DNA of 43,746 bases from the NCBI GenBank assembly GCA_944380545.1, contig CALWHV010000008.1, positions 1 through 43,746 of the forward strand. Reading direction: 5' to 3'. This DNA is from an uncultured Eubacterium sp. (GTDB lineage: Bacteria > Bacillota > Clostridia > Oscillospirales > Acutalibacteraceae). Position 1 is the stretch's first letter. Each line of letters opens with the position of its first letter. The notes below the pieces were generated by a model that saw only the letters and a list, made by a program, of their open reading frames with translations, was not told where the DNA came from and did not search any database. Shown piece after piece: positions 16,005 through 27,070 of this stretch. The position numbers and the translations under genes are program-made.

Positions 16005-17561
16005 TTACCCGCGCAGGGGCAGGTCGTCAAAATCGGGTCTGTCCTCGGCGAGGGTTATATTTGTTTTCCCGTAAATGCTCTGCTGAAGAAGCTGAGCCGT
16101 AAGCGGCAGATCCACCTTCCAGCACCAAACGCCGAAGAAGGTGCCGCCGCGGCAGGTTGTGGTGACCTTGCCGTTTTCATCCGTGGTGTTTTCGGGCACG
16201 GTCTGCGTTTCCGTAAGATAAGAGGTCCAGCCGTGGCGCAGCGCGTAGGAGCCGATGTCAAGCACCTCGGATTTGGCGAAGCCCATCTTAACATAGGGCA
16301 GCAGCGCGTTTGCAACCTCAACCGCCTTAACGGTAGAGGCGCCGCTCATCTTTTCAAATATCTTGAGCAGCACGGTCTTCTGCCTGTCGGCGCGGGCGTT
16401 GTCCGAATCAATATGCCTGATGCGGCAGTAGGCAAGCGCCTGCTCGCCGTTCAGGTCAACAAGCCCCTCCTCGGCGTCTATCTCAACGCCGCCGTAAACC
16501 TTGGGGTTGTTGTTTATCTCGTTTATCTCGCGCTGCGTAAGCTCAACCGTTACGCCGCCGAGCGTGTCAACGATATTCTCAAAGCTTGAGAAATTCACTA
16601 TGGCGTAATTATCTATATTTATTTTCAGGTTGTTTTCAACGGCGCGGATATAGCAGTCGATTCCGCCGTAAGCCATCGCGCTGTTTATCTTGTCGTACCT
16701 GCCGCTCTCCTCGTCGCCCTCTATCTCCTCGTAATAAACATACGAATCGCGCAAAACGGAGGTGAGCGTGATGGTTTTCGTGTCTATATTGACGCTGGCG
16801 ATGATTGCGGAATCGGCTCTCGTATCCTCCTCCATAATCTCATCGCCTCGGGTATCCTCGCCTATGAGCAGCACATTTAGCACATGTGTGGAGGAGACGG
16901 GCTCGCCGTTATAGTACCATTTTTTGAGCATATCGCGGTAGGAATAAACATCCTCGTCCTCGTAAATCGGCGAAAACTCTTCTTTAAGAACATCCATTCC
17001 GCTCCACTCGTCGATGGTGTCTGTCTGCTCCTTATCATCGGTGGCGTTCGTGAGCATTTTGTTCACATAAAGATATATGCCCGCGCCGCCTGCGATTATG
17101 AATGCAAGCAGCACGCATATAACGGCGCGCAGGATCTTCGTCAGCTTAGACGCCTTTTTCTTTGCCTTTTTGCCCTTTTTCTCCGGCGCTTTTTTTGCCG
17201 GCGCTTCCTGCGAAAAGCTCATAACATCAACGCTGCCGTTATCATCATAATGCACGCGGGGCGCGTTTTTTGACGCTTCCTGCTCCTCTGCGGGAATATC
17301 GCGGCTCTGCTGCCGCGCCGGCTCCTTCTGCCGCGCCGGCTCGCTCGGCTGCGGCTCTCTTTGCCGCTCCTCGTGCACTTCTTGTGAACGGGGCTCACTC
17401 TGCGCCGGAGCCTGCCGCTTTATATTTTCATCCGCGCGGGCGGGCTGCGCCGCGTTTTCGGCGGCCTGTGCCTTTATCCGCGCTTCGTTTTCTTCTCTTC
17501 TTTTTCTGACCTGCTTTAATATCTCGTCAACATCATAGGAGGAATCGCTCAATCTTTTCAC
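16005..17561 (-). CDS. LytR-CpsA-Psr (LCP) family cell-wall ligase
   Basis: 518 residues from a GTG. A long charged, Q/E/R/P-rich cytoplasmic N-terminus of about 130 residues is followed by a transmembrane helix (VICVLLAFIIAGGAGIYLYV). The extracellular LCP domain follows: VLNVLLIGEDTRG, RADSAIIASVNIDTKTITL, SVLRDSYVYY, NFSSFENIVDTLGGVTVEL and GEQALAYCRIRHIDSDNARA, the last including the conserved Arg and Asp residues. LCP enzymes attach teichoic acids or capsule to peptidoglycan. The cytoplasmic region is unusually long. Followed by mgtC. Confidence 0.93.
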   Translation of the reverse strand: MKRLSDSSYDVDEILKQVRKRREENEARIKAQAAENAAQPARADENIKRQAPAQSEPRSQEVHEERQREPQPSEPARQKEPARQQSRDIPAEEQEASKNAPRVHYDDNGSVDVMSFSQEAPAKKAPEKKGKKAKKKASKLTKILRAVICVLLAFIIAGGAGIYLYVNKMLTNATDDKEQTDTIDEWSGMDVLKEEFSPIYEDEDVYSYRDMLKKWYYNGEPVSSTHVLNVLLIGEDTRGDEIMEEDTRADSAIIASVNIDTKTITLTSVLRDSYVYYEEIEGDEESGRYDKINSAMAYGGIDCYIRAVENNLKINIDNYAIVNFSSFENIVDTLGGVTVELTQREINEINNNPKVYGGVEIDAEEGLVDLNGEQALAYCRIRHIDSDNARADRQKTVLLKIFEKMSGASTVKAVEVANALLPYVKMGFAKSEVLDIGSYALRHGWTSYLTETQTVPENTTDENGKVTTTCRGGTFFGVWCWKVDLPLTAQLLQQSIYGKTNITLAEDRPDFDDLPLRG

Positions 17562-17602
17562 CTCTTGCGCGCATCACGCGCTTTTTGATATAACACGGAA
17601 AC

Positions 17603-17631
17603 ATTATATAACATTTACCCTTTGTTTTCAA
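17603..17631 (-). promoter_or_regulatory. Promoter of LCP-mgtC
   Basis: Minus-strand -35 TTGAAA (17626-17631), 17-nt spacer, -10 TATAAT (17603-17608). Confidence 0.75.
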
Positions 17632-17710
17632 CAAAAAATTCTTTTTTTATATAATGTTAATATATGTAAGCGAAACCGCCGCGCCGAAAATCCGCCGGCG
17701 CAATACGGCC

Positions 17711-18375
17711 TTAAAGGGCGCGGCTGCGCGCTTCTCTCCATTCAAGAGGGGCTGTAAGCACGCACCCGCGGGCAAAGGAGCTTCTTTTCCAGCCGCTGGT
17801 TATGTGCCAGCCGTTTTCATCGCGCACCACCTCCGGCGCGTGGCATTTCAGCCGCGCGGCAGGCAGCCCGCGAAATCCCAAGTCAAAAGGTCGTTTGACA
17901 CAAGGCAGGAGACCGCGCTTTTGCCGTCTTCCAGCCCGCTTACATACATTATAAAGTCATTATCGCCGCGGCGCAGCACAAAATGGTCGCGGTGGCACGC
18001 CATGGGCGGGTTGCCGCTGAGCCTTATCTCCTGGCCGAACCGGTCGCCGAGGTCGTGCGAAACCTCAAGCTTTGCGGGAGAGGGGCCGCAGAACATATAA
18101 TAAAGCCCGTTTTCCTTTATAACGCAGGGCGCCCAGGCGCGCGTGCCGTTGTCTATTATCTTTGCGCGCTCGCGCATTTTGCAGTCAAGCGAGGGCGTGT
18201 CGGCAAAAACGAAATATCTTTCGTCGTTCGGATTGCCCTTTTTGCTGGTGATTCCGGCAAGGCACCATCTTTTTCCCGCGTCGTCGTAAAACAGCGTGTG
18301 GTCGTTAACATATTTTCCGTATCTGCGGGGCTTGAGCAGCGTGCGCCGCTCTCCGCTTATCTCGGGTATCAGCAC
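17711..18375 (-). pseudogene. Frameshifted glycosidase-like (GH43/GH32-type beta-propeller) gene
   Basis: The first part starts at a GTG at 18375 with AAAAGGAG 7 nt upstream and stops at 17848. It contains VNDHTLFYDDAGKRWCLAGI, then RAWAPCVIKENGLYYMFCGP and NDLLTWDFAGC, blade-like repeats typical of GH43/GH32 propellers. Just before that stop another frame continues the fold with LKCHAPEVVRDENGWHITSG and ends at 17711. One inserted or two deleted bases near 17850 would join them. The whole product (about 220 residues) is short for a full five-bladed enzyme. Frameshift decay or a sequencing error are both possible. Confidence 0.65.
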
Positions 18376-18395
18376 GGCGTTTCTCCTTTTCTCTT

Positions 18396-18437
18396 CAAAC
18401 GCAAAGCTCCCGCGGTGGTGTTTACCGCCGCGGGAGG
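18396..18437 (-). terminator. Terminator after gyrA
   Basis: CTCCCGCGG (18407-18415) pairs with CCGCGGGAG (18428-18436). On the minus strand it is followed by CTTTGCGTTTG. It lies between the gyrA stop and the GTG of the glycosidase-like gene, which supports the later start of that gene. Confidence 0.65.
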
Positions 18438-18458
18438 GTGCGCGATGCTTTATCAAAC

Positions 18459-18532
18459 TTCGATAATTTTGACCGAATTTTTAATTTTTTTGCATTTTTT
18501 CGATAATTTTGACATAATTTTCGATAATTTTG
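18459..18532. repeat. Three 13-bp iterons downstream of gyrA
   Basis: TTCGATAATTTTG occurs at 18459-18471, 18499-18511 and 18520-18532 in the same orientation, with start-to-start spacings of 40 and 21 bp. The AT-rich tract lies between the gyrA stop and its terminator. Its function is unknown. Confidence 0.8.
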
Positions 18533-18540
18533 CACCCGTC

Positions 18541-21072
18541 TTATTCTTCGCCGCCGCCGTTTTCTGCCGTAGCTTCGGCGCCGCTTTCCTCCGCCGGCTG
18601 CGCTTCGGGGGCTTCTTGCTCGTCCTGCTCGTCGTCAAACCTGTCAACAACGGAGATGGTGGCGACCCTCTCGCCCTCGTTTACGCGCATAACCTTAACG
18701 CCCTTGCCGGGGCGCTTTATAGTGGAGATCTGGTCTGCGTGGGTGCGGATAACGATGCCGTCGCTCGTGATGATGATAACATCGTTTTCATCCGTTACGG
18801 GAGCTATCATCGCAACCTTGCCGAACTGCTCGGTGCGGTAGTTGATAAGCCCCTTGCCGCCGCGGCTCTGCACGCGGTAATCCTCAAAGCAGCTCTTTCT
18901 GCCGAAGCCGGTCTCGCTTACGGTAAGCAGCTCATAGCCGTCAAGCGAGGCGGCGAAGCCAACAACGAAATCGCCCTCTTCAAGGCTTATCGCGCGAACG
19001 CCCCTTGCCGTTCTGCCGATGAGGCGCGCGTCCGATTCATTAAAGCAGATGCTCATACCGTTGTGCGTGGCAACAACCAGCTTTCTGCTGCCGTCCGTTA
19101 TCTCAACATAGGCAAGCTCGTCGCCCTCGTCAAGGTTAACGGCAATTATGCCGCTTTGGCGAATATGACGGTATTCATCAATATCCGTGCGCTTGATAAC
19201 GCCTTTTTTCGTTACCATACACAAATATCTGCGGCTTTCATCCTGCGGTATCTTTACCATTGCGGAAACGGTTTCGCCCTTTTCAAGCGGCAGCAGGTTC
19301 ACCACATTCATACCCTTGCCCGTTCTGGAGGACGCCGGTATCTCGTACGCCTTTTTGCGGAAAACCTTGCCCGTGTTTGTAAAGAGGAAAACAACATCGT
19401 GCGAGGAGCAGGTAAACATCGTTTTTGCAACATCCTCCTCGCGGCGGCTCATACCCATAATGCCGCGCCCGCCGCGGTTCTGCGCCTTGTAGGTGTCCAC
19501 CGTCATACGCTTCATATAGCCCATATTCGTAAGCGTCAGTATGCACTCCTCAACGGGGATAAGATCCTCGTCGTCAACAGAGCCGATAACGGCGCTTATC
19601 TCGGTCTTTCTGTCGTCGCCGAATTTTTCAACGATCTCAAGCGATTCCTGCTTGATTATGCCGAACACCCTTTCCTCGTGGGCAAGGATATCCTGAAAAT
19701 CGGCTATTTTTTCCGAAAGCTCGGCAAGCTCGGAAACAATCTTTTCTATCTCAAGGCCGGCAAGCTGACCCAGCTGGAAATTGACTATTGCGGTCGCCTG
19801 CGGGTCGTCAAAGCCGAATTTTTCCATAATGGCAAGCTTTGCCTCGGATTTTCCGCCCCTGCACGCGCGTATCGTTGCAATGATGTCGTCCACGATGTCA
19901 ATGGCTTTTTTAAGACCCTCTAAGATATGCTCCCTTGCCTGCGCCTTTTTAAGGTCAAAGGAAACGCGGCGGGTGATTACCTCGCGGCGGAAATCTATGT
20001 AGTGCGAAAGCATCTGCTTGAGCGTGAGTATCCTGGGCACGCCGTCTACAAGCGCAAGCATAATAACGCCGAAGGTTATCTGCATCTGCGTCATCTTGTA
20101 AAGGTTGTTGAGCACCACCTGGGCGTTCGCGTCGCGCTTAAGGCTTATCTCAACATGCATGCCCTTGCGGTTCGTGAAATCCTTGATGCCGGATATGCCC
20201 TCAAGCTTTTTATCCTTAACAAGCTCCGCTATCTTGGCAATAAGCTCCGCCTTGCGCACCTGGTAGGGCAGCTCGGTGATTATTATCTTGTAGTGCTCGC
20301 CCCTGTCCTCAATTATCTCGGCGCGCGCGCGCAGATAAATCTTGCCGCGCCCCGTGGAATACGCCTCTTTTATGCCCTTGGTGCCCATAATAATGCCCGC
20401 GGTGGGGAAGTCCGGCCCCTTGATGAACTGCATTAGCTCGGCGGTGTCGCAATCCGGGTGGTCTATCAGATAATTGACTCCGTCAACTATCTCCTTCATA
20501 TTGTGCGGCGGAATATTGGTTGCCATACCAACGGCGATGCCGGAGGTGCCGTTTACAAGCAGGTTCGGGAACCTTGTGGGCAGCACGGTAGGCTCCTTCA
20601 GGCGGTCGTCATAGTTCGGCTGAAAATCAACCGTTTCCTTGTCTATATCCTGAAGCATACGCATGCTTATCTTGCTCATGCGCGATTCCGTGTATCTGTA
20701 AGCCGCGGCAGGGTCGCCGTCCACCGTGCCGAAGTTGCCGTGGCCGTCCACCAGCAGATAGCGCATTGAAAAATCCTGCGCCAGGCGCACCATCGCGTCG
20801 TAAACAGAGCCGTCGCCGTGCGGATGATAGCGTCCCAAAACGGCGCCCACGGTGTCCGCGCACTTTCTGTAAGCCCTGTCGGGATACAGATTTTTTTCAA
20901 ACATCGTGTAAAGTATGCGCCTGTGAACGGGCTTTAAGCCGTCGCGCACATCGGGAAGCGCGCGCTGCACGATAACGCTCATCGAATAGTCAAGAAACGC
21001 CTTTCGCACTTCCTTGTTTATCTCAATGTCTATGATCTTTTGATTGTCATAGCGCACTATATCGTCTGCCAT
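18541..21072 (-). CDS. gyrA: DNA gyrase subunit A
   Basis: Breakage-reunion subunit that introduces negative supercoils with GyrB. The protein has 843 residues. [20 protein letters not shown] and KPVHRRILY mark the N-terminus. The catalytic Tyr is Tyr127 in AAAYRYTE. The quinolone region reads [17 protein letters not shown], so the position of E. coli Ser83 is Gly88 while Asp92 keeps Asp87. A GyrA box (QNRGGRG) identifies gyrase rather than topoisomerase IV. The C-terminal wheel ends in an acidic tail. Separated from gyrB by a RAYT insertion of about 1 kb. Confidence 0.97.
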   Translation of the reverse strand: MADDIVRYDNQKIIDIEINKEVRKAFLDYSMSVIVQRALPDVRDGLKPVHRRILYTMFEKNLYPDRAYRKCADTVGAVLGRYHPHGDGSVYDAMVRLAQDFSMRYLLVDGHGNFGTVDGDPAAAYRYTESRMSKISMRMLQDIDKETVDFQPNYDDRLKEPTVLPTRFPNLLVNGTSGIAVGMATNIPPHNMKEIVDGVNYLIDHPDCDTAELMQFIKGPDFPTAGIIMGTKGIKEAYSTGRGKIYLRARAEIIEDRGEHYKIIITELPYQVRKAELIAKIAELVKDKKLEGISGIKDFTNRKGMHVEISLKRDANAQVVLNNLYKMTQMQITFGVIMLALVDGVPRILTLKQMLSHYIDFRREVITRRVSFDLKKAQAREHILEGLKKAIDIVDDIIATIRACRGGKSEAKLAIMEKFGFDDPQATAIVNFQLGQLAGLEIEKIVSELAELSEKIADFQDILAHEERVFGIIKQESLEIVEKFGDDRKTEISAVIGSVDDEDLIPVEECILTLTNMGYMKRMTVDTYKAQNRGGRGIMGMSRREEDVAKTMFTCSSHDVVFLFTNTGKVFRKKAYEIPASSRTGKGMNVVNLLPLEKGETVSAMVKIPQDESRRYLCMVTKKGVIKRTDIDEYRHIRQSGIIAVNLDEGDELAYVEITDGSRKLVVATHNGMSICFNESDARLIGRTARGVRAISLEEGDFVVGFAASLDGYELLTVSETGFGRKSCFEDYRVQSRGGKGLINYRTEQFGKVAMIAPVTDENDVIIITSDGIVIRTHADQISTIKRPGKGVKVMRVNEGERVATISVVDRFDDEQDEQEAPEAQPAEESGAEATAENGGGEE

Positions 21073-21123
21073 TTAAACCTCTCCAATAAATATATTTTAT
21101 TATTTGCTGCTTTTAAAAGCTCC

Positions 21124-21194
21124 GCGTAGGGTCCGCAACCTGCGGACAGGTTTGGTGTGCTTTCGCGGGCTGCTGATAGCAGCCCCTACGCGTA
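21124..21194. repeat. REP pair (BIME-like) 1
   Basis: GTAG followed by the hairpin GGTCCGCAACCTGCGGAC(A), about 24 bp of spacer, then the oppositely oriented hairpin GGGCTGCTGATAGCAGCCC followed by CTAC. The conserved tetranucleotide at the hairpin foot is the hallmark of REPs recognised by RAYTs. Confidence 0.8.
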
Positions 21195-21235
21195 CAGCCG
21201 CAACGCGTGAAAATATGTTGTCTGCTTTAAACACC

Positions 21236-21306
21236 GCGTAGGGTCCGCAACCTGCGGACCGTTTGGGCGTGCTTTGGCGGGCTGCTGGTAGCAGCCCCTA
21301 CGCGTA
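21236..21306. repeat. REP pair (BIME-like) 2
   Basis: Same layout and orientation as pair 1: GTAG plus GGTCCGCAACCTGCGGACC, a spacer, then GGGCTGCTGGTAGCAGCCC plus CTAC. Confidence 0.8.
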
Positions 21307-21349
21307 CATTCCCCACGCGTACAGCCCCGCGCGTGCAGTCAACGCCGTT

Positions 21350-21805
21350 TTAAAAATCATCCGGCATAAACAATTCATCCTGCTTCCATTTCAGGGGATT
21401 TTCCTCAATATATCTTTCTTTTTCAAATAAATCCTCGTCATTTCTGATAATATGATCGTAAAAATATCTTTGCCAAACGCTTTTCCCTGCAAAAAGAGAT
21501 ACTGCGCGTTTAAAATGCGCGATAATATTTTTAAGAGGAACATTGTTTACGGCTAACAAAATATGCAAATGATTTGGCATTATAACATATTTTATTATTT
21601 TTACATTTTCATAATGCAGCGGTATCTCGTTGATGAAATTATCAATCGCCGTTCCCAAATCATTTAAAATGATTTTGCCGCCGTGATTTATTTTTGAAAA
21701 AATATTTTCCTTGTTTTTTGAACAAATCGTCACAAAAAACACACCGTTTGAATAATCATATCCATCAAGCCGCAGCTTTTTTCGCGTGGGTAAATTTTTG
21801 TTCAT
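21350..21805 (-). CDS. REP-associated tyrosine transposase (RAYT, Y1_Tnp)
   Basis: 151 residues from the ATG at 21805 (MNKNLPTRKK), with a weak GAGAG site. The in-frame extension to 21898 is REP sequence. The single-strand nuclease signatures are present: MPNHLHILL (His79, His81) and the catalytic Tyr116 in RYFYDHIIR, then RYIEENPLKW, typical of RAYTs related to IS200/IS605. It is flanked on each side by two REP pairs and inserted between gyrB and gyrA. It appears intact. RAYTs are usually domesticated and mobilise REPs rather than themselves (family knowledge). Confidence 0.9.
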   Translation of the reverse strand: MNKNLPTRKKLRLDGYDYSNGVFFVTICSKNKENIFSKINHGGKIILNDLGTAIDNFINEIPLHYENVKIIKYVIMPNHLHILLAVNNVPLKNIIAHFKRAVSLFAGKSVWQRYFYDHIIRNDEDLFEKERYIEENPLKWKQDELFMPDDF

Positions 21806-21823
21806 AATACTCTCAAAAAACAT

Positions 21824-21895
21824 CGCGTAGGGTCCGCAACCTGCGGACCGGTTGAGCGTCGTTTTGGCGAGCTGCTGGTAGCAGCCCCTACGCGG
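21824..21895. repeat. REP pair (BIME-like) 3
   Basis: GTAG plus GGTCCGCAACCTGCGGACC at 21828-21850, then GAGCTGCTGGTAGCAGCCC plus CTAC. One arm base differs (GAGCTGC). It overlaps the in-frame extension upstream of the RAYT start. Confidence 0.8.
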
Positions 21896-21920
21896 CAAAA
21901 ACGGTGTTATTTTTAAGCTC

Positions 21921-21990
21921 CGCGTAGGGTCCGCAACCTGCGGACCGAGTGGGCTTTCCTTGCGGGCTGCTGATAGCAGCCCCTACGCGG
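21921..21990. repeat. REP pair (BIME-like) 4, with degenerate tail to 22035
   Basis: GTAG plus GGTCCGCAACCTGCGGACC, a spacer, then GGGCTGCTGATAGCAGCCC plus CTAC. Degenerate copies of the CCCCTACGCGGTAG motif continue to about 22035, just before the gyrB stop. Confidence 0.8.
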
Positions 21991-22051
21991 TAGCCCCTAC
22001 GCATAAAGCCCATACGCGGTAGCCCTCTACGCAGTGTATTTTAAAACTACA

Positions 22052-24270
<2,219 letters not shown>

Positions 24271-24303
24271 TTTAACCTTTATTTTAAATAATGTTTAAAA
24301 CTT

Positions 24304-25395
24304 TCAGCTTTCATCTATCTTACCCGCGCACATACGGATAATCTTGCCCTTTTTGAGGCACAGCACTGATTCGGCGTCGCAGCAGGTGATGAAGACCTGC
24401 CTGTCCTTTAAATGATTTATTATGTATTCGCGGCGCATATCGTCAAGCTCGCTCACAACATCGTCAAGCATTGCGGCGGGCTTTATGCCCGTTTTTTCAT
24501 AAAGCAGGCTCGCCTCGGCAAGCTTCAGCGCAAGCACAGCGCTTCTCTGCTGCCCCTGGCTGCCGTAAAGCCTTGCAAAGCGGCCGTTTATCATAATATC
24601 TATATCGTCTCTGTGCGGGCCTGTTTTAGTAACGGCTGCGGCAAGCTCCTCGCGGCGGTTCTCTTTAAGCCTTTCAAAAAGCTTTTCCCTTATCTCCTCA
24701 AGGCTGAGCCCGCCTGCTTCAAAGCCGCAGCTCAGATGCAGCTCAAGCTCCTCCCTGCCGCCGGATATGCCGTGGTAAATTTCCTTTGCAAAGGGCAGCA
24801 GCGCCTCTATGTATTTTTGCCGCTGGTATATCATCACCGCGCCGTGCTTTGCAAATATCTCGTCAAAAGGCTCAAGCAGCTCCTCACAGCCGGAAAAAGC
24901 GGCGTCCTTCAAAACGGCGTTTCTTTGCCTCAATGCGTTTTTATACTGCTTTAACACATTTTGATAGCCGCTTTTAATCTGGCACAGCGCCGCGTCGGCA
25001 AATCTTCTGCGCTGCTCCGGCGCGCCCTTTATCATAATCAGATGCGCCGGTGAAAAAACAACAGCCTTTATGCTCTCTCCGAGCTCGGCGGGCGAGCGCT
25101 TTTCAATGCCGTTAAGGCTTGCCTCGCGCTTTTTTTCAATCGTAAGCCTTGCGCTCTGCTCCCTGCAGCCGCCCTCGAATTCAGCTTCAAGAACGGCTCT
25201 TTTTTTGCCGAACGCCACCATTTCCCCGTCCTTTGCCCCGCGAAAGGAGCGCGCGCCGGTGAAAAGATAAAGCGCCTCCAAAAGATTCGTTTTGCCCTGC
25301 GCGTTGCTGCCGCAGATTATGTTAACATCGTCAAACCGGCAGTCAAGGCTTTCTATATTTCTGAAATCGCAGATTTTAATCCTGTTTATCTTCAT
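24304..25395 (-). CDS. recF: DNA replication and repair protein RecF
   Basis: ABC-type ATPase that helps load RecA at gaps. The protein has 363 residues. Walker A is GSNAQGKTN near residue 31, and [14 protein letters not shown] follows. The signature motif is [19 protein letters not shown], followed by Walker [11 protein letters not shown] and a D-loop. It overlaps yaaA by 20 nt. Confidence 0.97.
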   Translation of the reverse strand: MKINRIKICDFRNIESLDCRFDDVNIICGSNAQGKTNLLEALYLFTGARSFRGAKDGEMVAFGKKRAVLEAEFEGGCREQSARLTIEKKREASLNGIEKRSPAELGESIKAVVFSPAHLIMIKGAPEQRRRFADAALCQIKSGYQNVLKQYKNALRQRNAVLKDAAFSGCEELLEPFDEIFAKHGAVMIYQRQKYIEALLPFAKEIYHGISGGREELELHLSCGFEAGGLSLEEIREKLFERLKENRREELAAAVTKTGPHRDDIDIMINGRFARLYGSQGQQRSAVLALKLAEASLLYEKTGIKPAAMLDDVVSELDDMRREYIINHLKDRQVFITCCDAESVLCLKKGKIIRMCAGKIDES

Positions 25396-25636
25396 TTATA
25401 ATATGATAATCCTGCGCCCAAAGCGAAACCGTGTCTCCCGCGCGGAGCTTTTTTCCCCTTGCGGTGCAGATCTCGGAATTTACCTTCACCTTGCCGTCCT
25501 GCACCAGAGCCTTTGCCTCGGCTCCCGTAACGGCGGCGCCGCAGAATTTCAAAAAGCTGTCAAGCTTGATAAACGGTGTGGATATCTCTATATCAATATC
25601 TTTCCTTTGGGCGATCTTTGCTTTTATTTTTTTCAT
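25376..25636 (-). CDS. yaaA: S4-domain RNA-binding protein YaaA
   Basis: 86 residues. The S4 fold covers most of the protein: [40 protein letters not shown] and [11 protein letters not shown]. In Bacillus the homologue sits between dnaN and recF and is linked to ribosome assembly. It begins immediately after the dnaN stop. The extended tail ([12 protein letters not shown]) overlaps the recF start. Confidence 0.93.
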   Translation of the reverse strand: MKKIKAKIAQRKDIDIEISTPFIKLDSFLKFCGAAVTGAEAKALVQDGKVKVNSEICTARGKKLRAGDTVSLWAQDYHIINEDKQD

Positions 25637-26758
25637 TTACTGCTCCTGACCCGTGTGCTTGAGCCTCATCGGCAAAACGAGAAACAGGAAATGCTCGTCG
25701 CTTACCGGCAGCACCTTAACCGGACTTATCGGCCCTCCGAGCTCTATTTTTATCTGATCCGTGTCGGCGGCGGAAAACGCGTCAAGCAGGTATTTTGAAT
25801 TGAAGCCTATCTCAACTCTGGCGCCGCTTATGTTGGCGTGCGTGTGGTCAACCACCCGTCCGAGATTTGAGACGGTAGAAACTCGCATCTCATCATTGTC
25901 AAAAACGCACCTAAGCGGATTTTTAAACGAATTTTCAATAACGGGCACTGTGCGCTCGATGCAGTCTATCGCCTCTCTCGTGTTTATAAGCACCGTTGTG
26001 GTAGAGGTCTTGGGCAGCGAGGCATTGTAGTCAAGAAAATCGCCCTCCAAAAGGCGGCTTATGATGCTGTAATCGCCCGTTTCAAAGATGATATGGCGCT
26101 TGCCCACGCTTATCTTTATCTGGGCATCGTCGTCAAGCGAGCCTATCTTTATAAGCTCTCTTATCGTTTTTTTGGGCACTATAAAGGTTATGTCCTCGCC
26201 GTCGTATTTTATATTCTCTGTTCTTATCGCAAGGCGGTAGCCGTCAACGCCCACAACGCGCAGCATATTTTTTGTAAGCTCAAATTTAAGACCGGTGTGA
26301 ACCTGCTTTGAATCCTCTCTGTCCGCAACGGCAAAAAGAGTCTGCCCCACCATGCTTTGCAGCATCTTCTGCTCAATAAAGAGCGGCACGCCGCCCGACA
26401 CGCTCGGCAGCTCGGGATATTCCTCCGCGCTGATGCCCATAATATTGTACTGCGCCGCGCCGGCGGAGATGGTAACGGAGGTGTCGTTCGTTTCAAGCGT
26501 GATGGTTTCGCTGCTCGCCTTTCTGATGATGTCGCAAAGCACCTTGGCGTTTATGATTATCGCGCCCGGCTCGTTTACGGTTGCCTGAAGTATCGTGTTG
26601 ATGCCGAACTCAAAGTCATAGCCGGTAAGGCTCAGCGTGTCGGAGCCGCACTCGATAAGTATGCCCTCTATGGTGGGGATCGTAACCTTTGTGCTGACCG
26701 CCCTCATAACATTATTGCACGCCTCGTTGAATTTTTTTGTGTTGCAGGAAAATTTCAT
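25637..26758 (-). CDS. dnaN: DNA polymerase III beta sliding clamp
   Basis: Ring-shaped clamp tethering the replicative polymerase. The start at 26758 (MKFSCNTKKF) gives 373 residues and matches the family start; an ATG at 26770 has no ribosome site. Three clamp repeats are present, with LSLTGYDFEFGI, VDGYRLAIRT and the C-terminal FLVLPMRL that forms the partner-binding pocket. It lies 312 nt downstream of dnaA across the origin unwinding region. Confidence 0.97.
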   Translation of the reverse strand: MKFSCNTKKFNEACNNVMRAVSTKVTIPTIEGILIECGSDTLSLTGYDFEFGINTILQATVNEPGAIIINAKVLCDIIRKASSETITLETNDTSVTISAGAAQYNIMGISAEEYPELPSVSGGVPLFIEQKMLQSMVGQTLFAVADREDSKQVHTGLKFELTKNMLRVVGVDGYRLAIRTENIKYDGEDITFIVPKKTIRELIKIGSLDDDAQIKISVGKRHIIFETGDYSIISRLLEGDFLDYNASLPKTSTTTVLINTREAIDCIERTVPVIENSFKNPLRCVFDNDEMRVSTVSNLGRVVDHTHANISGARVEIGFNSKYLLDAFSAADTDQIKIELGGPISPVKVLPVSDEHFLFLVLPMRLKHTGQEQ

Positions 26759-26779
26759 AATCTTCACCATTTTCTTATT

Positions 26780-27060
26780 AGCTCAAAGCGTTTATTTTTG
26801 TAACGGCTTTTCAATCGGTAAACGCCGTTTTTGAAAAATTGAAAATTTTTCTTTATGATTAAGTATGATATTTCAGTAGTAGCAGTAGGGGGTGTTCAAA
26901 TGTTTAAAACCGCGAAAAAGCGTTTTTTAAAGCGGCTTTTGAGGAATTTTTCAATGTTTGGATTTTATTGAAAAATTTTTTGAAATGTTTAAAAAAATTA
27001 TTTTAAACACCCGTGTTTAAAATTTTTATGTTCAAAACGAAAAACTTGTTTAAAATCAAG
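26780..27060 (-). other. oriC unwinding region between dnaA and dnaN
   Basis: Read on the minus strand (dnaA to dnaN): TTTTAAACA-type 9-mers at 27047-27055, 27014-27022, 27001-27009 (opposite orientation), 26986-26994 and 26901-26909, with near matches at 27029-27037 and 26893-26901. A tract of CCCC (26889-26892), then CTACTGCTACTACTG (26874-26888) follows, and then an AT-rich stretch toward dnaN. The order box, G/C tract, DnaA-trio, AT-rich element matches the basal unwinding system of Bacillus subtilis at the same position. Confidence 0.8.
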
Positions 27061-27070
27061 GGTAAAAATC

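Noticed and set aside
17983..19923. 646-codon plus-strand opening opposite gyrA
   Set aside because: Shadow of gyrA and the glycosidase-like gene; composition is arginine/alanine/histidine-rich with no domain.
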